From NCBI GenBank assembly GCA_022843905.1, contig JALHMT010000004.1, positions 129,205 through 193,204 on the forward strand: a stretch of DNA of 64,000 nt, written 5' to 3'. Below are positions 1 through 7,042 of this stretch, in pieces (positions within the stretch are counted from its first letter, which is position 1; the number at the start of each line of letters is the position of its first letter). Made by a program: the position numbers and the translations under genes. The notes beneath the pieces are model-generated. The model saw nothing but the letters and a program-made list of their open reading frames with translations. It was not told the DNA's origin and made no database searches. This DNA comes from Rubrivivax sp. Its GTDB lineage: Bacteria > Pseudomonadota > Gammaproteobacteria > Burkholderiales > Burkholderiaceae_C.

Positions 1-440
1 GACTCGATCTCGTGCGCGTTGAGGTTGCCCGACACCATCATGCGCAGGTAGTCGGTGATGAACTCGGTGACGTGGTGGTCGTTGCCCACCGTCGGGTACT
101 TCTGGAACAGCGGCGAGCTGTGCGGGTCCTCGACGTCCTTCTCGATGGACATCAGGCCTTCCTTGCGCGCCTTCTGCAGGATGTCGTAGAGCAGCGCGAG
201 CAGCTCCATGTAGCGCGCCTTGGTGTACTTGCTGCCCTTGAAGGCCGCGCCGATGCTGCCGAAGGTCGCCTTGATGACCGTCATCTGGTTGTTGACCACG
301 AAGGCGCCCAGCGTGGCGCCGCCGATCATGGCCATTTCCCAGGGCAAAGCCTTGAGGATGGGGCCCATGTTGCCGCCGTGCGCGATGAACACGCCGAAGA
401 CGCAACCGAGCACGATGACCCAACCGATGATGACGAACAT
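1..440 (-). CDS. motA: Flagellar motor stator protein MotA (3' part off the left edge)
   Basis: MotA forms the proton-conducting stator with MotB in the inner membrane and pushes on FliG to turn the flagellum. Only the first 146 or so codons are present; the gene runs off the window. The protein opens MFVIIGWVIVLGCVFGVFIA, a first membrane helix, followed by the typical HGGNMGPILKALPWEMAMIGGATLGAFVV second segment region and the cytoplasmic KARYMELLALLYDILQKARKEGLMSIE stretch that is hallmark MotA. Start is the ATG whose complement is at 438-440. A sigma-28 promoter at 499-525 lies 58 bases upstream. MotB is expected next, outside the window. Family identity is secure. Confidence 0.96.
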   Translation of the reverse strand, partial: MFVIIGWVIVLGCVFGVFIAHGGNMGPILKALPWEMAMIGGATLGAFVVNNQMTVIKATFGSIGAAFKGSKYTKARYMELLALLYDILQKARKEGLMSIEKDVEDPHSSPLFQKYPTVGNDHHVTEFITDYLRMMVSGNLNAHEIE

Positions 441-498
441 GTCTGGAGTGCTGCGAAGGGGTGCCGCCGCGGGAAGGGTGTGCGGAAGCTTGCCGGTG

Positions 499-525
499 TT
501 ATCGGCGCCGCCGCGGCCCGGTTGA
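499..525 (-). promoter_or_regulatory. Sigma-28 (FliA) promoter of motA
   Basis: Read on the minus strand, TCAA is followed by exactly 15 bases and GCCGATAA. The E. coli FliA consensus is TAAA-N15-GCCGATAA, so the -10 is perfect and the -35 has one change shared by other promoters here. It lies between the methyltransferase stop and the motA start and predicts a 5' leader of about 50 bases. Confidence 0.85.
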
Positions 526-543
526 GCGAGAACTGAGCGGCCT

Positions 544-1317
544 TCAGCCGCCCTGTTCGGTGCCTTCGTCCCCGATGCGGTAGACCCACACCACGCGCTG
601 ACCCGGCAGGGCCAGGCGGGCATGGGGACGCAGGCCCGGCGCCTCGAACTCCAGGCTCACCAGCCAGGTTCCGCGACGCATCTCCGCCCGGGCCTTCTGC
701 ACCGCGCGGGGCATGCTTTCCGGCCGCTGGAACAGGTACACCAGGTCGTGCGCAGCCCAGGTGGAAGCCCACATGTCACCACGCCTCACGCGTGCCCAGC
801 GGCAGCGCCGCGCCGCCAGCCAGGCCAGCGGCCGGCTCCATTCGATGCCTTCGAGCTGGACCTTCGGCCACACCTCCCGCAGGGCGTGCAGGCCGTGGCC
901 GAGGCCGCAGCCGGCGTCGAGCACTCGCGCGCTGCCCGGCAGCTGCACCAGACGGTCCAGACCCAGCAGCGCATGGGCGGCGGTCGGAAAGAAAGGCGCA
1001 TCGCGCCAGGCCCGCAGCGGGTAGGCCAGCAGCAGCAGCCCGGCCGCCGCCAGCCAGGTCCAGGCCGGCACGGCGCCCGCGGCACCGAGCGAAAGCGCCG
1101 ACAGCGGGAAACCGCCGGCCACGATGATCTTGCGCCACCGCGTGGCCGCCAGCGTGGCCAAGGACAAGCCCAGCACCGTGCCGACGGCCAGGGCAGCCAG
1201 CGGCGTGCCCCCTGCCTGCCGGACCACCACGAAGACCGCCCACGCCAGGGCCCAGGCTGCCAGGGCCGGCCAGGGCCAGCGAAGGGTCGGCCGGCGCGAG
1301 GGCTCAGCTTCGGTCAT
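544..1317 (-). CDS. Class I SAM-dependent methyltransferase with N-terminal membrane helices
   Basis: Predicted 257-residue membrane-anchored methyltransferase. Hydrophobic stretches at about residues 16-33, 39-57, 66-82 and 85-101 precede a Rossmann-like domain with the SAM-binding motif VLDAGCGLGHGL (about 132-143) and a following acidic EGIEWS strand end. The substrate is unknown. The start is the ATG at 1315-1317; a longer open frame to 1461 would cross the flhC terminator, so I rejected it. It sits between flhC and motA, separated from flhC by an intrinsic terminator and from motA by a sigma-28 promoter, so it may have its own weak promoter or rely on read-through. The link to motility is by position only. 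Confidence 0.8.
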   Translation of the reverse strand: MTEAEPSRRPTLRWPWPALAAWALAWAVFVVVRQAGGTPLAALAVGTVLGLSLATLAATRWRKIIVAGGFPLSALSLGAAGAVPAWTWLAAAGLLLLAYPLRAWRDAPFFPTAAHALLGLDRLVQLPGSARVLDAGCGLGHGLHALREVWPKVQLEGIEWSRPLAWLAARRCRWARVRRGDMWASTWAAHDLVYLFQRPESMPRAVQKARAEMRRGTWLVSLEFEAPGLRPHARLALPGQRVVWVYRIGDEGTEQGG

Positions 1318-1328
1318 GCGGGACTCGG

Positions 1329-1357
1329 AAAAAAAGGCGGGTCCCAAAGGGACCCGC
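1329..1357 (-). terminator. Intrinsic terminator after flhC
   Basis: On the minus strand, a perfect 9-bp stem (GCGGGTCCC pairing with GGGACCCGC, 1337-1357) with a 3-base loop is followed, after one extra C, by seven T residues (1329-1335). This is a textbook Rho-independent terminator for transcription coming out of flhDC or from the internal promoter at 1416-1442. Confidence 0.92.
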
Positions 1358-1409
1358 ATCAAAGCACAGAGGTCTGTGCCAGGAGGAGACAAGCAATCAA
1401 ACCACTCTG
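1329..1409 (-). ncRNA. Candidate FliA-dependent small RNA from the flhC 3' end
   Basis: This is a prediction from promoter plus terminator. A sigma-28 promoter at 1416-1442 would start transcription near 1409, about 13 bases before the end of flhC, and the terminator ends it near 1329, giving an RNA of about 80 nt. It would hold a first hairpin (GCACAGA pairing with TCTGTGC, around 1363-1379), the terminator hairpin and a U7 tail, which are features of Hfq-binding RNAs. Between the 5' end and the first hairpin is an unpaired CUCCUCCU (1381-1388), complementary to strong Shine-Dalgarno sequences. E. coli makes the FliA-driven sRNA MotR from a comparable place between flhC and motA; I infer analogy, not homology. 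Confidence 0.55.
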
Positions 1410-2092
1410 GCAGTCTTATCGACCTGCCGCGAGGAGACCTTAGCCCGCGCCGCGGCGGCACGCATGCGCGTGGCGAGCTCGGGCGTGAATTCGTTCATCA
1501 GGGCGCCATGCTCCTCGCCGGCCTCGGCCTCGGCCTGGATCGCCTCGGCCTCGGCGGCGGCGCGCAGCGCACCGGCCATTCGGCCCTTGCCGGCGCGCGC
1601 CGGCGGTTGGCAAAGGCCGCAGACGTAGTGCCGCGCGATCTCGTGCGGGTGCGTCACGAAGTGACCGCCGCATCGGCTGCAGGCCGTCAACGTGAGCATG
1701 CCGTTGTCGACGAACTTCACCAGGCGCCAGGCCCGCGTCACGCTCAGCAGGGGTTCGAGCCCCTGCGCCTGGATCTGTTCCAGGTAGAGCTGGTAGGCCT
1801 TGATGACGGTGTCGATCTCGTCGAGTTCGGCCACCTTGTTCAGGTACTCGTGCATGTTCAGGAACAGGCTGGCATGGATGTTGGGCTGCCAGGTCATGAA
1901 CCAGTCGGTGGAGAACGGCAGCTGCCCCTTGCTCGGGCTGCGGCCGGACACTTCCTTGTAAAGGCGCAGCAGGCGCTCGTAGCTCAGGTCGGTCTCGCTC
2001 TCGAGCACCTGCAGGCGCGCGCCCAGGTGGATCAGCGTCACCGCACGCTCGATCTGTCGGGCTTCAGTCAGGATGCTCTTGTTGCGGGCCAT
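1397..2092 (-). CDS. flhC: Flagellar master regulator subunit FlhC
   Basis: FlhC joins FlhD in the FlhD4C2 complex that activates class II flagellar promoters with sigma-70. The 231-residue protein begins MARNKSILTEARQIERAVTL and carries the four zinc-binding cysteines in two CxxC pairs (C138/C141 and C158/C161), spaced as in E. coli FlhC. It is about 40 residues longer than the E. coli protein, with an alanine-rich charged tail after residue 165. It follows flhD by 115 bases on the same strand. A sigma-28 promoter and the start of a possible small RNA are embedded in its last codons. Confidence 0.96.
   Translation of the reverse strand: MARNKSILTEARQIERAVTLIHLGARLQVLESETDLSYERLLRLYKEVSGRSPSKGQLPFSTDWFMTWQPNIHASLFLNMHEYLNKVAELDEIDTVIKAYQLYLEQIQAQGLEPLLSVTRAWRLVKFVDNGMLTLTACSRCGGHFVTHPHEIARHYVCGLCQPPARAGKGRMAGALRAAAEAEAIQAEAEAGEEHGALMNEFTPELATRMRAAAARAKVSSRQVDKTARVV
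1416..1442 (-). promoter_or_regulatory. Internal sigma-28 promoter in the 3' end of flhC
   Basis: On the minus strand TAAG is followed by 15 bases and GTCGATAA. Only two positions differ from TAAA-N15-GCCGATAA, and the GTCGATAA form of the -10 is also used at fliS and fliC1 here. It lies inside coding sequence, so chance cannot be excluded, but it is followed within 60-90 bases by a strong terminator, which defines a short transcript. Confidence 0.65.
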
Positions 2093-2163
2093 GGAGATTC
2101 TCGGTTGTATCGGTATTGATCAAGGTCCAGGCACGGGTCCGGCTCTGCCGGCCCGTCGCCTGC

Positions 2164-2178
2164 GCCCCCTCGGGGGGC
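2164..2178. repeat. GC hairpin in the flhD-flhC spacer
   Basis: GCCCCC at 2164-2169 pairs with GGGGGC at 2173-2178 around a 3-base loop, inside the 115-base spacer between flhD and flhC. It resembles C-run/G-run palindromes common between Burkholderiales genes and could tune relative flhC expression. There is no U-run, so I do not call it a terminator. Confidence 0.4.
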
Positions 2179-2207
2179 AGCGACCAGAGGGAGCGTGGGG
2201 GCCTTGT

Positions 2208-2531
2208 TTACGCGGCTTCCTGATGGCGACCCGCCATCAGGATCGAAGCATGCAGGCGCGCCACACCTTCGTTGGCCGAGCCCTTGCCGTGGCTGGTGAG
2301 CAGGCTCCAGACCATGTCGTCGTCCATGCGGAAGCGGCACAGCAGTGTGTTGCCCACCGAGATCTTCATCATCTGCGCCGGCGTGAGCTGGCCGATGAGG
2401 TTGGCGGTCTCTTCGTTGATCCCCAGGCGGAACAGCGCCTGGTCGCGGTCGGTGCGGATCAGGCTCTGCGCCAGCATCAGGTAGGACAGGTTGGCTTCGC
2501 GGATCTCGGCAAGGATCTGGTCGGGGTTCAT
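2208..2531 (-). CDS. flhD: Flagellar master regulator subunit FlhD
   Basis: FlhD is the other half of the FlhD4C2 activator at the top of the flagellar hierarchy. The 107-residue protein has the typical start MNPDQILAEIREANLSYLMLAQSLI, the helix ending DRDQALFRLGINEETANLIGQL and the TPAQMMKISV segment, matching FlhD along its length. The start ATG complement is at 2529-2531. It is first in the flhDC operon; its promoter must lie in the 529-bp region shared with the divergent flagellin gene. Confidence 0.96.
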   Translation of the reverse strand: MNPDQILAEIREANLSYLMLAQSLIRTDRDQALFRLGINEETANLIGQLTPAQMMKISVGNTLLCRFRMDDDMVWSLLTSHGKGSANEGVARLHASILMAGRHQEAA

Positions 2532-2705
2532 GTCTTTGTTCCAGTGGTTGTCAGCGGTGAAGGTGTGAAACGAACTGTAGGCATGCGAACAGGCCGGGTG
2601 GATCAGGCCTTATCGGTGCATCGCGTCCCTTTATTTCCAAGCGGCTTGTCAGGCGAATTCCTACACGACATGGCCGCTCAGTTTTCGGCCGCTCCAGCCA
2701 CCGGC

Positions 2706-2732
2706 TCAAGTGGTCGGAGTGCTCGTCGATAA
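2706..2732 (+). promoter_or_regulatory. Upstream sigma-28 promoter of flagellin gene 1
   Basis: TCAA (2706-2709), 15 bases, then GTCGATAA (2725-2732): correct spacing and a -10 identical to the fliS promoter. Transcription from here would give a leader of about 320 bases before fliC1. Confidence 0.75.
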
Positions 2733-2805
2733 CAGGCCGGATGGGGGTGCTCGAAGCGCCCGCGAGTGTGAAAAGTCCGACGCGAAAGGGTCTTGACAAA
2801 AGACC

Positions 2806-2833
2806 TCAAGTAGGGGGCAAAGGCAGTCGATAT
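2806..2833 (+). promoter_or_regulatory. Possible second sigma-28 promoter of flagellin gene 1
   Basis: CTCAAGTA at about 2805-2812 and GTCGATAT at 2826-2833 match both boxes, but the spacer is 16 bases rather than 15. The -35 region resembles the one before fliD. It may be a secondary start closer to the gene. Confidence 0.45.
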
Positions 2834-3060
2834 CCCCAGCAACGCGGCTCCGAAGCGACAACGCAAGGGGTCACGTGGTCCGGTTGGACGGTCAGGAGCA
2901 GGTGGGTGTCCCCCACCGCCGTTCGCAGCCTCTGACGCCGGGCGGTTCTCGCGATGGTGGCCTGCCATCACGGGGTTGTACGCAGACACGAGAGTGATCG
3001 AGGGTCTGCAAGCAAGCCGGCGCCGGAGCCGGGCATGTTCAACTGTTTAGGAGTTTTCGC

Positions 3061-3891
3061 ATGGCTCAGACCATCAACACCAATCTGCAATCCATCAACG
3101 CCCAGCGCAACGTCGCCTCTTCGCAGTTGTCGCTGGCGGTTTCCATGCAGCGCCTGTCCTCGGGCCTGCGTGTCAACAGCGCCAAGGACGACGCCGCCGG
3201 CCTGGCCATCTCGGAGCGCATGAACGCCCAGGTGCGGGGCATGAACGTCGCGGTGCGCAACGCCAACGACGGCATCTCGCTGGCGCAGACGGCCGAAGGC
3301 GCCACCGCCAAGGTCGGCGACGCGCTGCAGCGCATGCGTGAGCTGGCAGTGCAGTCGGCCAACGGCACCAACAACGAAGGCGACCGCGACAACCTGCAGA
3401 CGGAATTCGCTCAGCTGCAGGCCGAGGTGACTCGCCTCATCGACGGCACCAAGTTCAACGACCAGAACCTCCTCAACGCTGCCACCACCTTCACCTTCCA
3501 GGTGGGTGCAGGCACCGACGCAACCGACACCATCGACGTCGACATGACCGACCTGTCGACCGACGTCAACACCCCGGTGGCCGCGCTGGACATCTCGGGC
3601 GCCGACGCCACCGGCGCCACCGCTGCCATCGACGCCCTGGACGACGCCATCGACGCGGTGACCACCGCCCGCGCCGACTTCGGTGCCGTGCAGAACCGCT
3701 TCGAGAGCGTGATCAGCAACCTGATGGTCAGCTCCGAGAACCTGACGGCCTCGCGCGCTCGCATCGTCGACGCCGACTTCGCGGTGGAAACGGCCGCGCT
3801 GTCGCGCGCACAGATCCTGCAGCAGGCGGGCACGGCGATGGTGGCGCAGGCCAACCAGCAGCCGTCCCAAGTGCTGCAGTTGCTTCGATGA
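3061..3891 (+). CDS. fliC: Flagellin (filament protein), first copy
   Basis: Flagellin polymerises into the filament after export by the flagellar type III system and capping by FliD. The 276-residue protein has the conserved N-terminal D0/D1 region (MAQTINTNLQSINAQRNV..., RLSSGLRVNSAKDDAAGLAI, about 1-135), a short variable centre rich in Asp, Thr and Ala (about 140-200), and the C-terminal D1/D0 region ending VLQLLR. It is short for a flagellin, so the outer D2/D3 domains are nearly absent. AGGAG lies 7 bases before the start. A terminator follows at 3963. It is about as long as the second copy at 4327, and the two differ mostly in the centre. Confidence 0.97.
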   Translation: MAQTINTNLQSINAQRNVASSQLSLAVSMQRLSSGLRVNSAKDDAAGLAISERMNAQVRGMNVAVRNANDGISLAQTAEGATAKVGDALQRMRELAVQSANGTNNEGDRDNLQTEFAQLQAEVTRLIDGTKFNDQNLLNAATTFTFQVGAGTDATDTIDVDMTDLSTDVNTPVAALDISGADATGATAAIDALDDAIDAVTTARADFGAVQNRFESVISNLMVSSENLTASRARIVDADFAVETAALSRAQILQQAGTAMVAQANQQPSQVLQLLR

Positions 3892-3962
3892 AGCCAGCAC
3901 GTCCATGATCGACACGGTGGCATAGCACAAGCGCCGCGCCGCCCCGGGTTCGCCCTTCTTCG

Positions 3963-3996
3963 AGCCGCCACCGCCTTCGGGCCGTGGCGGCTTTTT
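3963..3996 (+). terminator. Intrinsic terminator after flagellin gene 1
   Basis: AGCCGCCAC (3963-3971) pairs perfectly with GTGGCGGCT (3984-3992) and is followed by a run of five T residues (3992-3996). This uncouples the two flagellin genes. Confidence 0.9.
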
Positions 3997-4112
3997 CATA
4001 GGCGCGCGAAAGCCGCTGCCTGGGCTGCCGTGCGGCTTCGACGCCACCCGCGGAGGCGCCAGAGGGCCCGGATCTGCCCGGTTTTGTGGCCGCTTATCGA
4101 CCCGCCGCCCAA

Positions 4113-4140
4113 GGAAGACCACTCCCAGAATCGCCGATAA
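4113..4140 (+). promoter_or_regulatory. Probable sigma-28 promoter of flagellin gene 2
   Basis: The -10 box GCCGATAA (4133-4140) is perfect. The -35 is poor: GGAAG with a 16-base spacer, or GAAG with 15. Position upstream of a flagellin gene raises the likelihood. Weaker promoter quality than at fliC1 suggests lower expression. Confidence 0.55.
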
Positions 4141-4326
4141 CAGCTGTACTGCCGTACCTCTGTAGTCCGGAGCGCTGACGAACAGCCGGGTCGACCCGCA
4201 AGGGGGAACCAGGCCAACGCCGGTAACCAGCGCCGGGCCGTGAGACGAGCGGGATGCGACAAGCACCCTGCTCTTCGAAGCAGCCGGCGATGGCCGGGGT
4301 TAGCGGTTCAAGAAGGAGTGATTCGA

Positions 4327-5169
4327 ATGCCTCAGACGATCAACACGAACCTCAGTTCGCTGAACGCACAGCGCAACCTGTCGAGCTCGCAGACTTCCCT
4401 GCAGACCTCGATGCAGCGCCTGTCGTCGGGATTGCGGGTCAACAGTGCCAAGGACGACGCGGCCGGCCTGGCCATCGCCGAGCGCATGAACGCCCAGGTG
4501 CGCGGCATGAACGTGGCCATCCGCAACGCCAACGATGCCATCTCGCTGTCGCAGACGGCAGAAGGCGCCATCGGCAAGATCGGCGACGCCCTGCAGCGCA
4601 TGCGGGAGCTGGCGGTGCAGTCGGCCAACGGCACCAACAACGCCGGCGACCGCGGCAACCTGCAGACGGAGTTCGCCGAACTGCAGGCCGAGGTGGCCCG
4701 GCTGGTCGACGGCACGCAGTTCAACGGGACGACGCTGTTCGACGGCACCACGGCGACATTCACGTTCCAGATCGGACCGGGCACGACCAGCAACGACACC
4801 ATCGACATCGCGGGCACCGACCTGACGACGGTGGTGCGCGACGCCGTGGCGGCCGGCACGCTCGACATCAGCGGCGCCGACGCATCCGGCGCCACGGCGG
4901 CCATCAATGCCATCGACCTGGCCATCGACGAGGTGACCACCTCGCGCGCCCTGTACGGCGCAGCGCAGAATCGCTTCGAGACCGTGGTGATGAACCTGCA
5001 GGTCTCGGCCGAGAACCTGACTGCCGCACGCGCCCGCATCATGGACGCCGACTTCGCGATCGAGACCTCGAACCTGTCGCGCGCCCAGATCCTGCAGCAG
5101 GCGGGCAACGCGATGGTCGCGCAGGCCAACGCCCTGCCGCAGAACGTGCTGCGACTGCTGCAGACCTGA
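4327..5169 (+). CDS. fliC: Flagellin (filament protein), second copy
   Basis: A second, 280-residue flagellin with the same layout as the first: MPQTINTNLSSLNAQRNLSSSQTSLQ opening, RLSSGLRVNSAKDDAAGLAIAERMNAQVRGMNV helix, short variable middle (about 140-205) and a C-terminal helix ending ILQQAGNAMVAQANALPQNVLRLLQT. The start at 4327 follows AAGGAG and matches the family; the in-frame ATG at 4240 does not. Strong conservation of the D0/D1 parts and divergence in the centre point to gene duplication. It could be co-assembled with the first flagellin or expressed under other conditions. Confidence 0.97.
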   Translation: MPQTINTNLSSLNAQRNLSSSQTSLQTSMQRLSSGLRVNSAKDDAAGLAIAERMNAQVRGMNVAIRNANDAISLSQTAEGAIGKIGDALQRMRELAVQSANGTNNAGDRGNLQTEFAELQAEVARLVDGTQFNGTTLFDGTTATFTFQIGPGTTSNDTIDIAGTDLTTVVRDAVAAGTLDISGADASGATAAINAIDLAIDEVTTSRALYGAAQNRFETVVMNLQVSAENLTAARARIMDADFAIETSNLSRAQILQQAGNAMVAQANALPQNVLRLLQT

Positions 5170-5253
5170 TCGGCTCGGTCGTCCTGCCGCCGCGGGACGG
5201 CGAGGCGGAGCCTGCGGTCGCGGCGCGCGGCGCGCCCTGTCGCGCGCGGCGCC

Positions 5254-5280
5254 TCAAGTCATGCAGCCGGCCGCCGATAT
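5254..5280 (+). promoter_or_regulatory. Sigma-28 promoter of fliD
   Basis: TCAA (5254-5257), 15 bases, GCCGATAT (5273-5280), only 26 bases before the fliD start. Spacing is exact, and the -35 extension TCAAGTC resembles the one before fliC1. Confidence 0.82.
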
Positions 5281-5306
5281 AGCCGGCAGCAACAGAAGGA
5301 ATCGAC

Positions 5307-6740
5307 ATGGCCACCCTGTCTTCCGCCGGCATCGGCAGCGGCCTCGACGTCAAGAGCATCGTCAGCCAACTGCTGGCACTCGAGCGCCAGCCGATCGCCG
5401 CATTGCAGAGCAACACCAAGAAGATCGAGAGCCAGCTCTCGGCCTACGGCAAGCTGCAGAGCGCGATGACGACCCTGCGCGACGCCGCCAAGACCTTGTC
5501 GAACGCGGAGACCTGGTCGCGCACAGCGGTGGCCAGTTCCAACCCGACGGCCGTGACGGCCACGTCCGACGGCTCGGCGCCTCCGGGAAGCTACACCGTC
5601 AACGTGGCCAACCTGGCCGCGGCCCAGACCCTGGTCACGGCCACCACCTGGGCCCAGCCCACCGACGACGTCGGTCCGGGCTCGCTGACCATCGAGCTGG
5701 GCACCTGGGGTGCCGGCCAGACGAGCTTCACGCCCAAGGCGGACACCACCCCGATCACCATCAACATCCCCATCGGCGGCGACTCGCTGGAGCAGGTGCG
5801 TGATGCCATCAACGGCGCCGGCGCAGGCGTCTCGGCATCCATCGTCAGCGATGCCAGCGGCTCCCGCCTGTCGATCCGCTCGACGTTGACCGGCGAAGCC
5901 AACGCCTTCCGCATCTCGGTCAACGACGTGGATGGCGACAATCAGAACGCTGCGGGCCTGTCGCACCTGGCCTACGACCCGGCCAACAGCCTGGTCCAGA
6001 TGTCGCAGCCCCAGGCCGCGGCCAACGCCAACGCCACCATCAACAACGTGCCGGTCAGCAGCGCCACCAACACCTTGACCGACGTGATGGACGGCATGAC
6101 GCTGAAGCTGGGCCAGGTGACGACGGGCGGGGTGGACATCACGGTCAACCGCGACACGACCTCGATGAAGGAGAAGATCACCGCCTTCTCGACCGCCTAC
6201 AACGACCTCATCAAGCTGGTGCGCGAGCAGACCAGCGTGAACGCCGACGCCGGCACCGCCGGCATCCTGCAGGGCGACAGCTCGGCGGTGGGCCTGGCCA
6301 ATCAGCTGCGCCAGCTGGTCGGCGGCAGCAGCGGCGCAGCCACCGCCTTCGCACGTCTGACCGACATCGGCCTGGCGCCGCAGCGCGACGGCACCCTCAA
6401 GGTGGACGACACCAAGCTCGAGTCCGCTCTGGGCAAGCTCGAGCAGCTGCAGAGCTTCTTCGCGCGCGACGACGAGGGCACGGGCAGCGACGGCTTCGGA
6501 GCGCTGTTCGCCAGCTTCGGCGATCAGCGACTGGGCAGCGACGGCTTGCTGTCGACCCGGCAGGAAGCCCTGCGCGAGCGCATCGAGCGCAATGCCGACA
6601 AGCAGTCCCGCATGGAAGACCGCCTCTCGCTCGTCGAGAAGCGCCTGCTCGACCAGTACACGCGGCTGGACACCAACATCGCCAAGCTGAGCTCACTGCA
6701 GAACTACGTGACCCAGCAGATCGCGAACTGGAACAAGTAG
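5307..6740 (+). CDS. fliD: Flagellar filament cap protein FliD (HAP2)
   Basis: FliD forms the cap at the filament tip that folds incoming flagellin. The 477-residue protein starts MATLSSAGIGSGLDVKSIVSQLLALERQPIAAL, the classic FliD N-terminal signature (N-terminal coiled-coil region to about 110), followed by the Thr/Ala-rich central domains. The C-terminal coiled coil has RIERNADKQSRMEDRLSLVEKRLLDQYTRLDTNIAKLSSLQNYVTQQIANW (about 425-476). Length is normal. It has its own sigma-28 promoter and is followed 302 bases later by fliS. Confidence 0.97.
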   Translation: MATLSSAGIGSGLDVKSIVSQLLALERQPIAALQSNTKKIESQLSAYGKLQSAMTTLRDAAKTLSNAETWSRTAVASSNPTAVTATSDGSAPPGSYTVNVANLAAAQTLVTATTWAQPTDDVGPGSLTIELGTWGAGQTSFTPKADTTPITINIPIGGDSLEQVRDAINGAGAGVSASIVSDASGSRLSIRSTLTGEANAFRISVNDVDGDNQNAAGLSHLAYDPANSLVQMSQPQAAANANATINNVPVSSATNTLTDVMDGMTLKLGQVTTGGVDITVNRDTTSMKEKITAFSTAYNDLIKLVREQTSVNADAGTAGILQGDSSAVGLANQLRQLVGGSSGAATAFARLTDIGLAPQRDGTLKVDDTKLESALGKLEQLQSFFARDDEGTGSDGFGALFASFGDQRLGSDGLLSTRQEALRERIERNADKQSRMEDRLSLVEKRLLDQYTRLDTNIAKLSSLQNYVTQQIANWNK

Positions 6741-7042
6741 GCCCGCCGGGCCTTGCCCCGGCTGCTTCGCTCAGGGCCGGCGGCCCGCGAGCAACCTGCC
6801 TCGCAACAGGGCCGCACCCCCCGTCGATCGCACGACAGGACGACGGTCCTGCGCCGCTTCTTCGAGCCGCTTCTTCGAGCCGTTGATTCGAACGTGCCCG
6901 CCTGCCGCCTCGCGGGCGGGTGGGCGTTCGCGATGCACACGCCATCATGAAGTGCATCCGTGCCCCCTCAAGCAGCGCGCAGAGCCGTCGATAACCCCTG
7001 CAGGACGGCTGATCAAGCCGATCGACTTCGGAAAGCACCCGC
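6741..7042. other. Spacer between fliD and fliS
   Basis: No gene seen in 302 bases. It holds two perfect tandem copies of a 13-bp unit, GCCGCTTCTTCGA (6853-6865 and 6866-6878), a GC hairpin around 6900-6925 and the fliS sigma-28 promoter (6968-6994). Confidence 0.65.
6968..6994 (+). promoter_or_regulatory. Sigma-28 promoter of the fliST operon
   Basis: TCAA (6968-6971), 15 bases, GTCGATAA (6987-6994), with a leader of about 40 bases to fliS. Spacing and -10 are the same as at the upstream fliC1 promoter. Confidence 0.82.

Larger units (their letters stand above)
2532..3060. other. Divergent regulatory region between flhD and the first flagellin
   Basis: I see no convincing gene in these 529 bases. 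They hold the flhDC promoter on the minus strand, which I cannot place with confidence, and two sigma-28 promoter matches on the plus strand (2706-2732 and 2806-2833). Hairpins in the predicted fliC1 leader include GGTGGG/CCCACC at 2901-2917 and GATGG/CCATC at 2953-2969. A Shine-Dalgarno AGGAG at 3049-3053 precedes fliC1. Confidence 0.7.
3892..4326. other. Spacer between the two flagellin genes
   Basis: The 435 bases hold the fliC1 terminator (3963-3996), a weak sigma-28 promoter for the second flagellin (4113-4140) and a good Shine-Dalgarno AAGGAG just before 4327. I see no gene. An open frame that could extend the second flagellin upstream to 4240 has no support from flagellin families. Confidence 0.65.

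Noticed and set aside
2610..2636. Possible sigma-28 promoter for flhDC (ACCGATAA on the minus strand)
   Set aside because: The -10 is good but the -35 at 15 bases is AAAT, and the better TAAA is only 12 bases away; not convincing.
2741..2935. Possible small gene in the flhD-fliC1 spacer
   Set aside because: No ribosome binding site, no family resemblance, and it lies within the predicted flagellin leader.
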